DNA from: Hysterangium stoloniferum
Taxonomy: Eukaryota; Basidiomycota; Agaricomycetes; Hysterangiales; Hysterangiaceae
Reading direction: 5' to 3'
Assembly: GCA_015178975.1 (NCBI GenBank)
Contig: WHVD01000273.1
Span: forward strand, 1 to 64,000
Length of the DNA stretch: 64,000 bases
Below are positions 1-11,420 of this stretch, one piece after another. The position numbers and the translations under genes were made by a program. The stretch's first letter is position 1; every line of letters begins with the position of its first letter. Under the pieces are notes generated by a model. The model was given only the letters and a program-made list of their open reading frames with translations. It made no database searches and was not told the origin of the DNA.

Positions 1-1440
1 CTGACATTTGACGACAGCTGAATTTCGAGCCGCCATTGTGCCTGCCATTCCCGATATTGTTGCACTGTTGAAGGATTCTGACAATCACGTTAGATCAATC
101 ACAGCACACACCCTGGCGAGATTTTCAGAGCAAGGTGTAGTGTGTGATAATGGAATGGGAATCCAGCTGACATTTGACCACAGCCGAATTTCGACCCACC
201 ATCGCGGATGCCATTCCTGGTATTGTTGCACTGTTAACAGATTCTGACGATTTAATTCGATCAACGGGAGCATTGGCCGTGGTGATGTTTTCAGACCAAG
301 GTGCGGTGTGTGATAATGGGGGCATCCAGCTGACATTTGACGACAGCTGAATTTCGAGCCGCCATTACGCCTGCCATCCCCGACATCATTTAATTGTTGA
401 AAGACTCCGCCCATTCCGTTCGATCAAGCACAGTATCGGCCTTGGCGAAGTTTTCAGAGCAAGGTGCGGGGTGGGTGATAATGGATCAGAATCCAGCTGA
501 CATTTTACCACAGCCGAATTTCGAGCCGTCATTGCCCTGCAATTCCCGACATTGTTGCACTGTTAAAGGACTCTGACGAGGTCGTTCGATCAAGGGGAGT
601 ATCGGAACTGGCGAAATTTTCAGAGCAAGGTGCGGTTGGTGATAACGGGATCAGAATCCAGCTGACATTTTACCACAGCCGAATTTCGACCCGTCATTGC
701 CCTGCCATTCCCGACATTGTTGCACTGTTAAAGGACCCTCACAGGTTCGTTCGATCAAGTGGGGTATTGGCACTGGCGAAGGTTTCAGAGCAAGGTGCGG
801 TGTGTGATAATGGGATCGGAATCCGGCTGACATTAGACCACAGCGGAATTACGACCCGCCATTGCGTGTTTGATTCCCGCCATTGTTGCCCTGTTGGAAG
901 ACGCACATTTTCAAACTCAAACAAATGTTCTGGACCTGCTCGTTCAGCTAGCAGCCCATGGTGTGTGCATTGACACGCAAGTCAACATCTCCTCAATGTT
1001 TTCAAAGATTGTCTTCGCGAAGCTATTCTTGGTTGTAAATTAGAACGTCACTTCATATCCCTTGTCAATAACGACGAGGACGAAGTCGTTTCAAATGTTG
1101 GAAAATTGTTTGTGGCTTTTGCTGAACGTGGTAAGCTTTAATTCTTTCCTCCAGTGACTCCTTTTACCGTCCTGCAGGTTACTTTACCGACATGAAGCTA
1201 CACATAGCCATCTCTGCATTGTGCCACTTATATTTACCTGAACCACCTCTGCAACCTTGTGGTACACTGATTGAAATCCTCTTGGAATCTAGTAAGTGTT
1301 TACTTCATCGAGTTGTGATGAATACCGATCTTGGTAGCTTGTACAAGCCATACCGTTCTTGAAGCGTGGTCCTGTCAACTCCCAGTGATCCCAATTGACA
1401 ACGGGATTACACATCCCTTGGTTTTTAGCATGTTCAGATG
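1..1440 (+). pseudogene. Decayed HEAT/ARM-repeat protein gene, 5' end outside window
   Basis: The repeat array runs into a stretch that still reads as coding with introns. A frame through about 990-1130 joins across an intron at 1131-1177 (GTAAGC..GCAG) and a second at 1292-1337 (GTAAGT..GTAG), and stays open to about 1437. The reading frame holds across both introns, which argues for real former exons. Upstream, the repeat units are out of frame with each other and contain stops. After about 1440 no coding continuation is visible. A HEAT/ARM scaffold would normally mediate protein-protein contacts; nothing more specific can be said. An intact parent copy elsewhere in the genome is likely. 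Confidence 0.6.
47..905 (+). repeat. About six tandem 165-base HEAT/ARM-like coding repeats
   Basis: The phrase ATTCCCGACATTGTTGCACT recurs with small changes near 47, 213, 376, 541, 707 and 870, so the period is 164-166 bases. Each unit encodes a helical pattern (I-P-D-I-V-A-L-L-K-D-S then V-R-S-x-x-x-x-A-L-A-K-F-S-E-Q-G), which resembles a HEAT or armadillo repeat. The period is not always a multiple of three, and units carry stops, so the array does not read as one protein. Confidence 0.75.
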
Positions 1441-2229
1441 CCGCAGACAGGTTGGCCCCGACCTCACTCGATCAATAACATAATACCTTTAAGCGGTGGA
1501 ACGGTAGGTGAATCCAGCTGGGTACGATAGACGCACTGCTAAGATGGTCGAATAGCTACCCGAGAGATCAATAGAACTTAGGTGGTGGACACATTGGTGA
1601 GCAACTGTATCATCAAAGGTCGGAGTCAATTACGGGAAAGTGGGTGATCAAGGAGTGAGGTCAATATGTGGTAAGATGGCCAGGGAACACAGGGACTTTT
1701 GACAAAGAATGGGGAGGAAGACTCGCCACTTAGGTATGAGAAAGAAATGCATTAATTTTATTAGGTGCTTGGAATAGACAATTCAGAACAGCGACTAGCT
1801 CCAATGAACACACAGTACAATGAAGTGGTGGTGGGAAGAGGGAGAGTTGTGAGTATGTGGTCAAAATGCGAGTAACTTCTTTTATATGTGGAAGACGCCG
1901 GGGGGGATACATGTGGTCCCAGCGTTTGACAACATATCGATGTCAGCGATATGAGGTGAGCAAGAACCCCTATATGGAACCTATAATTATAATTTACTTG
2001 ACTGTGAACAATGACGATGGAGGAGCTAAAATGGTACGTACGAACAGAAAACCTCCCAAGTCGATTCAAAGACGGATTTGAGGCATTCTAACACATTTTG
2101 AGTACTTTAGTACTCCATTATCACTGCGATGTCAGACAAGAAGGCTAATTTGAAGTTAGACCGAGAGAGACACGATAATTATGGTCGTGAAAAGCAGAAC
2201 AAGCAATGTAGACGGGCTATAGGAAAGTG
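1441..2229. other. No gene recognised
   Basis: Only short chance frames are seen. A segment around 1730-2090 carries TATA-like stretches and could be part of an LTR, but no matching copy or target duplication was found. Confidence 0.4.
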
Positions 2230-2237
2230 CCGCGCAG

Positions 2238-2410
2238 GGTGTCGCGCTGCCGCACAAGTGCTGCGACATGTTTCTTTTTTTCAAATTAAGTACATACTTC
2301 GTAAATTTTATATTATAAATTATCAAAATAAAATTATATTTGTCATTAGATTATCAAAACATAAGAACTGTTACATCTAGTGTACCAGTTTCCTGGTGAA
2401 AAATACCTTG
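2238..2410. mobile_element. Truncated palindrome-ended small element (MITE-like)
   Basis: A terminal palindrome (TGTCGCG..CGCGACA type, about 2250-2272, here with mismatches) is followed by about 140 AT-rich bases. These match 24826-24960 closely, including the shared run TTTCCTGGTGAAA. The copy stops at CCTTG, where the gypsy-1 LTR begins at 2411. The other copy continues past the same CCTTG, so the LTR landed inside this element. Confidence 0.55.
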
Positions 2411-3044
2411 TGTGAAGAGTGGTGGAAGTTCTAACTGTTCTATATACAAAGAATATCGACCGTTTAGGTACGACACCGAGATGTATTGACTGTCTAAGTC
2501 TAATACAGGCCAAACACGTATTGACTACTTAGTTCAATATGGTTGAATGAAGTAGCTATCTAAAGTAGAATAGAGAGCTAGAACGAATAAACAGAATCGA
2601 CTGTTAAGTACGATTCTAGATGACTACTCAAGTATAAAATAGAGTAACGAGAGAGCCAAGTGATAGAGTAGCGCGGATGTAGTCTGCACGGATTGAGATA
2701 AAGATGGAGTTTTGACTGGTACAGTTCGAAACTCTGATTGCATAGATAGTTAAAGCCCATCTGTGATGGTCGAGATGATACCCCAATCACAACTTACAGG
2801 ACACAATTGGTGTCTTGGGTAAGTCGTGGTTGCGGGGTAAAAAGTGTCTGAGTTTTAACTACGGGTGCTAGAATACATAAGTCTGGCGTGTATGCACCCA
2901 CAAGAGTCGATGTACCACATACATAGGTCGTCGAACTAATTATAAGTGTATAATAAAATAGAGAGAAGATAAAAATAATAAAGGAAATATAGTATGAGCT
3001 CATCCGACTATATTTCCTGAGTATATTTCACTGTACCTCTCACA
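2411..3044 (-). repeat. 3' LTR of gypsy-1
   Basis: The plus strand starts TGTGAAGAGT and ends CTCACA, followed at once by GTGCCCCCC, which is the complement of a polypurine tract. The same start, end and tract occur at the gypsy-2 LTR at 26300. The element reads on the minus strand, so this is its downstream LTR. The upstream LTR is lost. Confidence 0.8.
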
Positions 3045-3056
3045 GTGCCCCCCAGG
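3045..3056 (-). other. Polypurine tract of gypsy-1
   Basis: Read on the minus strand this is CCTGGGGGGCAC directly before the TG of the LTR. The same tract in the same position occurs in gypsy-2. It would prime plus-strand DNA synthesis. Confidence 0.7.
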
Positions 3057-3069
3057 TCAAAGAGCTATG

Positions 3070-5570
3070 TCAAAGAAGGTGTTGAAGGACACTTGGAACT
3101 CCTCCCCATGTGTCCTGCAACAAACCGCCAAGGTGTAGGATAGCATTTCCCCAGGTGAGATGCTTGGCACGAAAGAAAAGAGCAATGTCCTCCCACTTCG
3201 AAACATCATTGGTGGATGTCAACCCGTCCAGCTTCTGGATTGACAAGACCCAATGACCATAGGCCTTCTGGCGCGTTCAAATGATGGCGCGAACATGATC
3301 AGTGGCAGCGTCTGTAATGCGGGCAATGAGAGGAGGCCGAGGGTGTAATGATGGTGGGGTAGGAGTGAGAAGCGGTGTGGAGCTCACGTCTCTGCCAGGG
3401 GGAATTCCTCCCGAGGTGTCAGAATCTGACAACAGTTCCTCCAACAAGTCGACAAGGTCTACAGCTGAGTGGATTGGTGTATGCTCAGGAAGAACACAAG
3501 AGGAGTTGACAAGCAGGGACCGAAACATGGAGAGCTCCACCCGTTCGATATCCTCCACTAAACACAGCTGTTCCTTAGGGTCATTGACACATAAGTAAAA
3601 TGTACTCATGTGGTCCGACAATGTGAGAGACCCACTATACCCTTGAATATGCCCTTTAAGAAGAGGGTGCCACAGGGTTGGTCCTAGTCATGTTAGCATG
3701 CATCCCACAGTGAAGATGTCAGAGGGGGAATTAATGGACACACACATCCAACTTGACTGGAAGAGACAAGAGGACCCAGCCGTATCCCGAGAGTGAGAGG
3801 GAGAGGGTGGCTGCAGTGGGGGGCTGTGAATGGGGTCAGCAGGGGGAGGGTCAATGACCAGGGGCTCATTGGCCTGAACATCAGCTTTCCACTTCCCTTT
3901 CACCTTTTCGCTTAAGGGGGGAGGCTCCTCGAAGACGTCCATTGCTGGGGGAGGTTCCTTGGAGACCTCTGTGACTGAAGGAGGCGCCTCGAGGACTTCC
4001 TCCATAGGCGTCATGAGGATTTCTGGGGTAGGGTGATCAACATCCATTAATGTAATGTTAGGTTGTTGAATGGGGCTCCCCAAGGAAATGCAAGGGGAGT
4101 AGGGAGAGGTGGGCAGTGGACTCCGCGCTGACGAGGAAACAAGGAAAGTGTCCGACACCACAGGGAGCAATGGCATTGGGGTAGAGTGGGTGGCAACAAG
4201 GGGGTCAGGTGACGTGCGGAGGGGTTGGCCACAGTGCTGGAGAAGGCTTGGATGCGGGTGAGGGTGGTGGTATGAGGGAATGTCCCATGGAGGGGAGGGG
4301 TAATGGTATAGGGGGAAGAAAAGGCAGGTCAGTGGATGGTTCAAGACTTCCTGGCAACTCTGAAAAGGGTGTAAAGTGCTGTAGTGGGGGTACAGAAGAG
4401 ACATGCAAAGGTGGGGAGAGGTGAGTGGAGCTGGATGGCATTGCAGAGTCAGCTGGAAGATACCCCCTCCAAACTCTGATGGAAATCGGAGTTTTCGTCG
4501 TTGATTAGGGTCACTCGTGAAGAAGTGGATGTTTTCAAAAAGTAGAAAGCCTTCATGGCAGTCAGCACCGAGATACTTGCTGTCGTAGGTGGGGTAGCAC
4601 GATCGGTCGTCCTCCGAGTCGGATGAAAAATCACTGGGCCCTATCTGGTAGGTCCGTTCCTAAGGTCCACATTGTGAAGGGGGTCTGGGAGGTAGTGCAA
4701 TTCCGTCCCCACGTCGCAATACAATTCTTTGTAGTTTGATCCTTTGCACTTTGTCCCAATCATAGAAGGTGACCCTGTCTTTTCCTTTCCTGCTATTCTC
4801 TCCTACACTCTGAATGCATGGCGTGCCCCCGTCGCTGCAATCCGTCTCAGCGAAATCCGTCCATTTATGACCCAAAGGGGGAGCGATGGTTGAAGGATTG
4901 TTGTGTCCTTCCATTCTCCTCCATTCTTGCTGTGTCCACCTTGAAGAGACATTATCCCTAGCATCCATCTTCCGCTGTCCTTCTAAGTACTCCTCCCTCC
5001 TCTTCCACTTGAGCATTTTCAATTCCTCCTTGACCTGTGAAAAGAAAGCCTCGGACTGCCGTTTTTTCCTGATCTCCTCTTCCATAGAAGGGAAAATACT
5101 ACGAGAAGGTGGGGGGGTTTCACTCCATGTTCCCGAGGGAGCCCCCCAAGTATCAGAGGGCAGGGGTGTAGCTTTTAAAACGGAGTCCTTTCACATATGG
5201 TGCATGGACGAGAAGGTCTCCTCCACACACTCGACAATTTCTGTTTGAGGTGGTGGGGAAGGAGGAACTGTTGTTTGGGGTCGAGGTATTCTTTTAAAAT
5301 TGGGAAATCGAGGTCTGGGGAGAGGAGCATATGGAGTGAAAGTGGTTTTGTTCCCCGAGTTGGTGGACGTTCCTGCTGTGTTGTCCTGCACAGCGGAAGG
5401 TATTGATGAAGGCGTTCCAGAATTACCCGTGGAGTGCTCGACTTGTTCAGTACGAGACGGTGTGGTAGAAGTATTAATAGGTTGGGGTCACGGTATTCTT
5501 TTGAAGTTGGGGAACTTGGGTTTGGGTTGTTGCTCCTGCGACATAGTGTACTGATTTGAGAGGTTGACAT
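3070..5570 (-). pseudogene. Extra ORF of gypsy-1 in the env position (broken)
   Basis: This lies between the chromodomain and the 3' LTR, where retroviruses keep env and ordinary chromoviruses usually have nothing. It is split into several frames (about 5570-5175, 5085-4660, 4404-3688, 3621-3277) by frameshifts and a TGA stop near 3274. The pieces match the intact copy in gypsy-2 (26968-29013): a shared E-T-D-x-S-x-G-G-T-P-C-I block, a shared F-Y-D-W..R-I-K-L-Q-R-I-V-L block, a proline/serine-rich middle, a leucine-rich L-S-M-F-R block, and a tail with W-G-N-x-I-L. No signal peptide or transmembrane segment is evident. Function unknown. Confidence 0.7.
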
Positions 5571-5729
5571 GGAGGGAAGAGATAGGGGGAAGAAATTTTT
5601 CTTTAGCGGATTTACGTATTTTATATTAATTTCAAGCTCCGCTCAGTTATTGAGGTGAAAGGCCAAGGGGGATGAAAGTGAGGGGTAGAGTTAGAAGTAA
5701 ATAAACAGTGTTGTCATCATAAGAAGGTG

Positions 5730-6275
5730 AAATGATCGTTAGATTCAATAAATAGTTTTGTAAGCTCTAAGAAGAGCAGGGGTGTTATGAAGGTCATTGC
5801 TGTTTAACCAGGTGTCCTCTTCAGGTCCATAACCTTTCCATCGAACTTGGAAAAGGAGTCGATTTCAATGCTTTTTGTGCCCTACTATAGCTTCTACTTC
5901 GTACTCCTCATCGTTACAATTGAGTTCCCAAGGATTCTCAAGTAGCTCCCTGGATCCAAATTCCTTAGGGGAGAAATGGTACCTTTTAAGATGGTCTCGG
6001 TTGATCACTGGGTGTAATTGATATTCCAAGGGAATGTGAAGTCGAAAGACTTGAGAATTGATCTTCTCCAAGACTTCGAACGGCCCTATCCGTCTTTGTA
6101 TAAGTTTCCTTCCAGGTTCTTTGGCTTCGATGAGCTCGAGGGAATGGGGATTGATCAGAACATAATCTCCCTCCGAGATATCTTCCACCAATCTCCTTCT
6201 CTTATTGTAGCTGTGAGCTTGCATTTCTTGTGCTCGCACAATTGAATCCCATCCCACCTGCTGATGGTTTTCCAA
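5730..6275 (-). pseudogene. gypsy-1 integrase C-terminus and chromodomain
   Basis: The frame from 6275 carries the end of the integrase (R-R-I-G-P-F-E-V-L-E-K) and then E-Y-E-V-E-A-I-V-G-H. After a TGA stop it resumes with R-W-K-G-Y-G-P-E-E-D-T-W, the aromatic-cage end of a chromodomain. Chromodomains of this type target chromovirus integration to marked histones. The stop at the position of an arginine suggests CGA to TGA change. Confidence 0.8.
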
Positions 6276-6868
6276 TTCTAAGATCCATTGGTCGGCTAAG
6301 GGGCTATCCGATAATTCTCAGGGGGTCATCCCCTCCTAGACAGCAAGACATTCCTCTCGGTAAGTATCCCATCAGCAGAAAGGCCGGCGTGTAGCTTGTT
6401 GAACTTTGAACCGTCGAATTGTAGGTATGAGCCACCACTTGAGTCCATTTAGACCATTCCTCCTTCAAAGAAGTGCAGTATGCTCAGAGCATTTGCTCAA
6501 CGATAGCATTGGCGTGCTCCGTTTGACCGTCAGTTTGAGGATGATGGGACGAGGATACTGCAAGGGCACTTCCATATACCTTGCAGACCTCTCTCCAGAA
6601 CCTACAGGTCCACCTCTTGTTCGATCACAGATTATCCTCAAAGGTAGGCTGAAAGGAGCGGCCACTTTATTCACAAAGATTCACACGAATCCTTCTGTGG
6701 ATAGATCTGAAGTTGTGGGCTCACAAATTAAGAAACATGTGAGTTTATCCACAGCGATGAAGATGGCTGAGTAGGCACCCTCTGCAGAAGGAGGCAATCC
6801 TGTAATCAGGTCCATCGAGACAACCTCAAATGGCCTTAAGGGTACATCTGCGAGTTGAAGAGCTCCTT
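6276..6868 (-). pseudogene. gypsy-1 integrase catalytic core, frameshifted
   Basis: The minus strand encodes S-M-D-L-I-T-G-L-P, an integrase core start with its first catalytic Asp, then A-V-D-K-L-T, a TGA stop, then I-I-C-D-R with the second Asp. Frameshifts follow, so the H-P-Q-T-D-G-Q-T-E block is split. It is separated from its zinc finger by the solo LTR 6874-7595. Confidence 0.75.
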
Positions 6869-6873
6869 GTCGA
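6869..6873. repeat. Target duplication GTCGA (left)
   Basis: GTCGA occurs immediately before the LTR and again at 7596-7600 immediately after it, the 5-base duplication expected of LTR-retrotransposon integration. Confidence 0.9.
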
Positions 6874-7595
6874 TGTTAAGACCTGAAAACTGACTAATGT
6901 CGGTGGCCGACAGGGACCGATCGGAAGGACTTGGCTTCAGCTTATGTGCTGCACCCTCGCAAATATCCGTAGGGTGTCCTTAGATTTCAGGCGGGCGAAG
7001 ACTAATCCTAAAGAGCTCTTTTCGGTGAGATACCGATCGGAACCGAAGGACAAGTCAAGTGTCGGGCCAAGGGGTCAGGGCCGAGAGTGGGCGAGCACAT
7101 GCAGAGGCGGATGGGGAGATTCTTAGTGTGAGACTATTACAGGTGTATGAGGGTGTTCTGAGTCGATATTCTGATTGCCTAGTAACTACAACTACAGCGG
7201 GTTCATATACAAGTAACAGGCGTCTAGAAAATACTAATGGGGAGAAGGGCAGAAAACAGTATTAACAATAAGCTTGACTAGGAACGGGAAGTTTATGATT
7301 AGTTCGGAGGCCAATGATAACCGAGAGCAGGATTACGATAAAAGGAAATAGTTCAAGGACTACAAATATAGATAGACATTTGTGAAACATAAGATTGAAC
7401 GGATCAACATAATAAAGGGGACGTATCAAAGTTTGACCAGACAATACGAGTTATTTTGACGTGGGCGTAAACGGAGTTTGATCTTCACGAAAACATATGT
7501 CAGCTTCGGGGCCGATGGTTTCCAAGATGGTGACTTGAAACATTGATAAGTGGCGATAACCTCGGGACCGATAGGGTTGTGACACAGTCGTAACA
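6874..7595 (-). mobile_element. Solo LTR (family A) inside gypsy-1 integrase
   Basis: The 722-base unit begins TGTTAAGACC and ends CGTAACA and is flanked by GTCGA on both sides. A reverse-oriented relative lies at 14568-15306. The TATA-like box TGTATATGAA reads on this copy's minus strand, giving its natural orientation. It arose by recombination between two LTRs of a later insertion into gypsy-1. Confidence 0.9.
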
Positions 7596-7600
7596 GTCGA
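7596..7600. repeat. Target duplication GTCGA (right)
   Basis: Right copy of the duplication flanking the solo LTR 6874-7595. Confidence 0.9.
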
Positions 7601-8538
7601 GCGGAATGATCGACCTTAGTTTTCTGGCATATGTCACAGCTGTGAGCATACGCCACGCAGTCGTGCAACATCCTTGGCCAGAAGAAATGGTCCTTCATCA
7701 GCTGAAAGAGTCTGTGACCACCTGCATGAGCTCCTTCGAAGGGGTTATCATGTATCAACTTGAGTATGGTTGACATCATGCTGCTAGGAACGCAGATTCG
7801 ACTTTTCCAGTCCAAATCTCGAAAGAACAATAGCTTATTCTTGCCAATGAAATAATGCGAAGGGGTAGCTAGTTCTAGTATAGCAGTCACCTTTTCTTGA
7901 TGGGTTGAAAAACCGAGTCTAGACACCTTATGTCCTAGTAATAGAATTGAATTATACCCAATGTAGCACTTTTTAGGTGAAAGAGTGATTACCGCTGCAA
8001 TTATGGCTTGCAGAACCTGATCTAAATACTCTAGATGATCATCCCATGTCTTAGAAAAGATCACGATGTTGTCAATATAAACTAGGCAGAATATCCATAA
8101 GTAAGGTGCAAGTACAGTCTGCATAACTCTTTGGAATATAGAAGGTCCATTACAAAGTCCAAAGGGCATTCTCTTGAATTGCCACAGTCCTCGATGGGAT
8201 CTGAAGGCGGTCTTTGGTTTGTCTTCTTCTAACATCTCAAGTTGGGTAAAGCCGGCTAGTGCGTCAAAGGAAGATAGGACGTTGGATCCTGAAAGCACTT
8301 GCATGATTTCCGACTGGCATGGCAGTGGGAACTCGTCGGGAACTGTTAGACTGTTCAACTTTCTATAGTCAATCACCACTCGCGGTTTCCTGTTGTGATA
8401 GACGACAAAGGCTGGTGCCCCCCAAGGACTCTTGGACGGTTCGATTACTCCCTGTTGAAACCAAGTATCCATTTGTTTGTCAATGACTTTCCTATTAGCT
8501 GGGGAGGTTGTAAACATTGACATTGAAATAGATTGCAT
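7601..8538 (-). pseudogene. gypsy-1 reverse transcriptase fused in frame to integrase zinc finger
   Basis: The open frame reads W-F-x-Q-G-V-I-E-P-S-K-S-P-W-G-A-P, then R-K-L-N, then K-R-M-P-F-G-L, then V-Y-I-D-N, then jumps near 7868 to the integrase N-terminal H-H-C-C zinc finger (H-D-N-P-F-E-G-A-H-A-G-G, then C-D-I-C). Compared with gypsy-2, about 1.1 kb covering the RT connection and RNase H is deleted without breaking the frame. The catalytic Y-x-D-D motif is Y-I-D-N. The ORF also runs on into solo-LTR sequence below 7600, which is not part of the protein. Confidence 0.8.
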
Positions 8539-8540
8539 GC

Positions 8541-9493
8541 TGTAATGTATTCAGGGGATTCTCTTAGATAGCTCAATATATGCTATAGTGTCACAGAGCT
8601 TCAACAATAAAATAAGCAAAGGTCCAGTAATTTAAATACTGATAGATTAATGAGCTGCGCTATTAAGCTTAAACAACTCAAATCAATGCTTATTTTGATT
8701 ATTGAAAGGTTCAATAGAACTGTGTATGACTCTTTTAGCAAATAAAAGCACTATTCCTTGAGAATAGGGGCTAGAAGCTGAATATATGCGCAGTAACTTA
8801 GCAGAGACTTGATATATGTGATTTTTGTATGCTTATTTGTAACTATTAATAGTTATTTAACAAGGTGTTAAATAATTTATTAATAGAGAAAATAATTTGT
8901 ATTGGATTATCTGAGTGCTTGTACTTGATTAATTCAATAAACTTAGGGCTGGGCCTTGAATAATCTAGTATTGGCAGGGAAATTCAGTAAGGATACTTAG
9001 ATACTTATTAGGTTTATTATGTAATTAATAAGCCTAAAGGTAACTGTGGGGCAGGGGGAACTTAGATGATTAGCTAAGTTCAAGAGTTGCTGACAAAGAT
9101 TCAAGATTCTGCAAGTGTAGGTACTTGCAGTTAGTGTATCAGACTAAGGCTATTATTTTCCTTAGGATGATTAGATAAGCTTCTGAGCTGTGCAGTAAAA
9201 TGTGTGTGTGATATGATGATTTTATTCGAAACTTGGCCCTCCTTATATACATTTTGATAACTAAATGTTTAGCTAATTATTTAGTTTATGAGGTCACTAG
9301 TTAGATCATAATGACCTCATATTCTACTCATTATTTACCCTTTATTTATCACATGATTCCCCTCTCTGAGACAAGGGTTCCAACCTTTGGCTTGAACATG
9401 AAGGTTCAAGGCCGCGGTCCCGGGATGGAAGCAAACGATGAGTCGGTGGAATCAATTAATGACTCGGGTAGTCACATCCGTGACTTGTGTGAC
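8541..9493 (-). mobile_element. LTR-like repeat (family D), copy 1
   Basis: From TGTAATGTATTC at 8541 this matches 39426-40414 nearly base for base for about 0.95 kb, including a TATATAAGG box read on the minus strand. The match ends near 9493. It cuts gypsy-1 at its left edge, but no target duplication of the flanking CATGC is seen at the right end and gypsy-1 does not resume. This may be one LTR of a larger element or a rearranged copy. Confidence 0.6.
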
Positions 9494-11420
9494 ATCCAGA
9501 CAGGGGACCATGACGACGCAAGGTCACCAGCGTCCACCAGACTGCCGCTGGGCAGACCACCACCTTATCACTTGCCGCAATCAGTTGTCCCCGAAGATCG
9601 AACTTTGTCAGCTAAGGTAGAGGGTGGATAGGGGAAATGGACTGTAACGGTTTCGAGCCGACGGAAGCTCTCATCAGGGTTTGATCAGCGATCAGCAATC
9701 ACCGAAGCTGACAGGTCGTGGACCGAGGCCAGCAGGTTTCCCTGCTGGATCGTTTGTCGATGTCCATGCAGCAAGACGATGGTGGACTATTTCTCTTCAT
9801 TCAAAACCTTGACTGGCGCTGGAGCGCCTCTTTCCCATGAGATCTGACTTGAAAAGACGACAATTGCAAAAGTTGCACAGAAGGCCAAAGGGGCCCTTCA
9901 AGCCACTTTTGCTGCTATAAGTATTACTGATGCTTAGGGGTCCCGGAGAAGTGAGAGGAATTCAGGCGTTAGGACGCAATGTTTGTACTGCTGTATATAC
10001 GACTACAATGCGTGAGGAAACCAATACGAATGGGTAATGGAGTGTTATTTGCGAGTTCCTATGCATGTCCCATTTACCATAAACCTCTGTGCTCTAGAAA
10101 TTTGTCTTACGGCGGCTGAGATTGGTGTCGACAAGGGTGGTCAGTGTATAGCACTCCTGGGGTGAAAGGCTGCTCTCCAATGCAGCCTTACATTGGCATC
10201 GGTCCAGACGTTGATAGGACCTAACTGTATTCCTCAAGAACAGCAAGTACGATATACGATGATGACAGGAAGTAAAACGATTATCTGAAATAGTACTACG
10301 CGTGTCTGTGGTAATGCAATCAGCATGTCATAAGCCACCAGGCTTACATGTGGACTATTCTGAAGGAATCACCCTGGGGGCAATAAATCAACAGTTGAAA
10401 CATCGATTCTGATTATTCGTTGTTCCCATGTCTCGCCACCGCAAGGTGGCCATCCGAAGGTGCTATCAAATTCAAGGATGTTGTCATCACCCACTAATGA
10501 CCACACATTTCGACACTGAATCAATCACCCGCTCGATAGTATATCGATTGAAGTGTCATGTATTTAGAGGTATTGAAAACTTCTGGCCTCAGAAGATCAG
10601 GGACCCTCCGGATTGAACTTAGTTTTTGAGATAAGATGAGTGAGACAAATGTCAGCAAGGAAGAGTGAGTGACTGTTCCAGATGTTCTTGGTTACTCTTT
10701 AATAACTTGCCTCACGCTATCCCAGCTCGCTACATGGGGTTTTCTTTGAGAGCTTCCAGTGATATTCTATTTGACGCCATTGTCATCCTTAAATCAGACG
10801 TAATGCTAGCCATGACTAGGAGTCCCCAATATATTCAACACAGAGATGGGAAATGTGACTGTATGCACTTTGAAGTTGGTTCTACCCATGTAGCTTTATT
10901 CAACTAGATTGGCTTAGCCTTTGAAAATAATGTCCCTATGACAGACAGGATTGTCCTAAACACCAGCTGCAAAGGGTGTTACATTTAAACTATTTGTTGT
11001 CGTAGAGAGTACACCACATTAGTCATCTATCCTCCAATTATGCACATCGTTGCTCATGCCTCTGTCCGGCTCATTTCAATGTATTCCTCTATATGTTAGA
11101 ACAAATGACTATAGGCCGTTGTCCATCATGACAGTAATCTTTATAACAGGCCGCAATCCAGACTACCTCAATCTCACCCACCTCAATGATTCCTTTATCA
11201 TATGGTTTCTATTCACACCTCCAGGCTCAATTGCTCCCTCTATTAAGCATTCTAATAATCACACCTTAACAGTTAATGTCTATCATACCAGTACTTCCAA
11301 ATCACACCTCCTTTTAAGGTCAATCTAATAGTACTCTTATCATACTATCCAAACTATTATAACTAATTACTTATTGCACTTACACTCATGATCAACATCT
11401 CCTTCTCCTCTGTGCTATGT
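9494..11420. other. No gene recognised
   Basis: Only short frames without family resemblance are visible. About 11181-11284 is shared with 17416-17522. Confidence 0.4.
11181..11284. repeat. Dispersed repeat, copy 1
   Basis: This contains CTCAATGATTCC, then ACCTCCAGG, then GCTCCCTCTATT, then AAGCATTC and ACCTTAA in the same order and spacing as 17416-17522. Class unknown. Confidence 0.6.

Larger units (their letters stand above)
2411..8540 (-). mobile_element. gypsy-1: truncated chromodomain Ty3/gypsy element
   Basis: Minus-strand order from high to low coordinate: reverse transcriptase, integrase zinc finger, integrase core, chromodomain, an extra ORF, polypurine tract, 3' LTR. Everything upstream of RT (gag, protease, 5' LTR) is missing: at 8541 the sequence switches abruptly to an LTR-like repeat. 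A solo LTR lies in the integrase at 6874-7595. RNase H is deleted, frameshifts and TGA stops are present, and the RT active-site motif is changed, so the copy cannot be autonomous. Confidence 0.85.

Noticed and set aside
9311..9631. A 106-codon plus frame at the end of the family D LTR-like repeat.
   Set aside because: Most of it lies in the repeated unit, the other copy does not keep the frame, and there is no domain.
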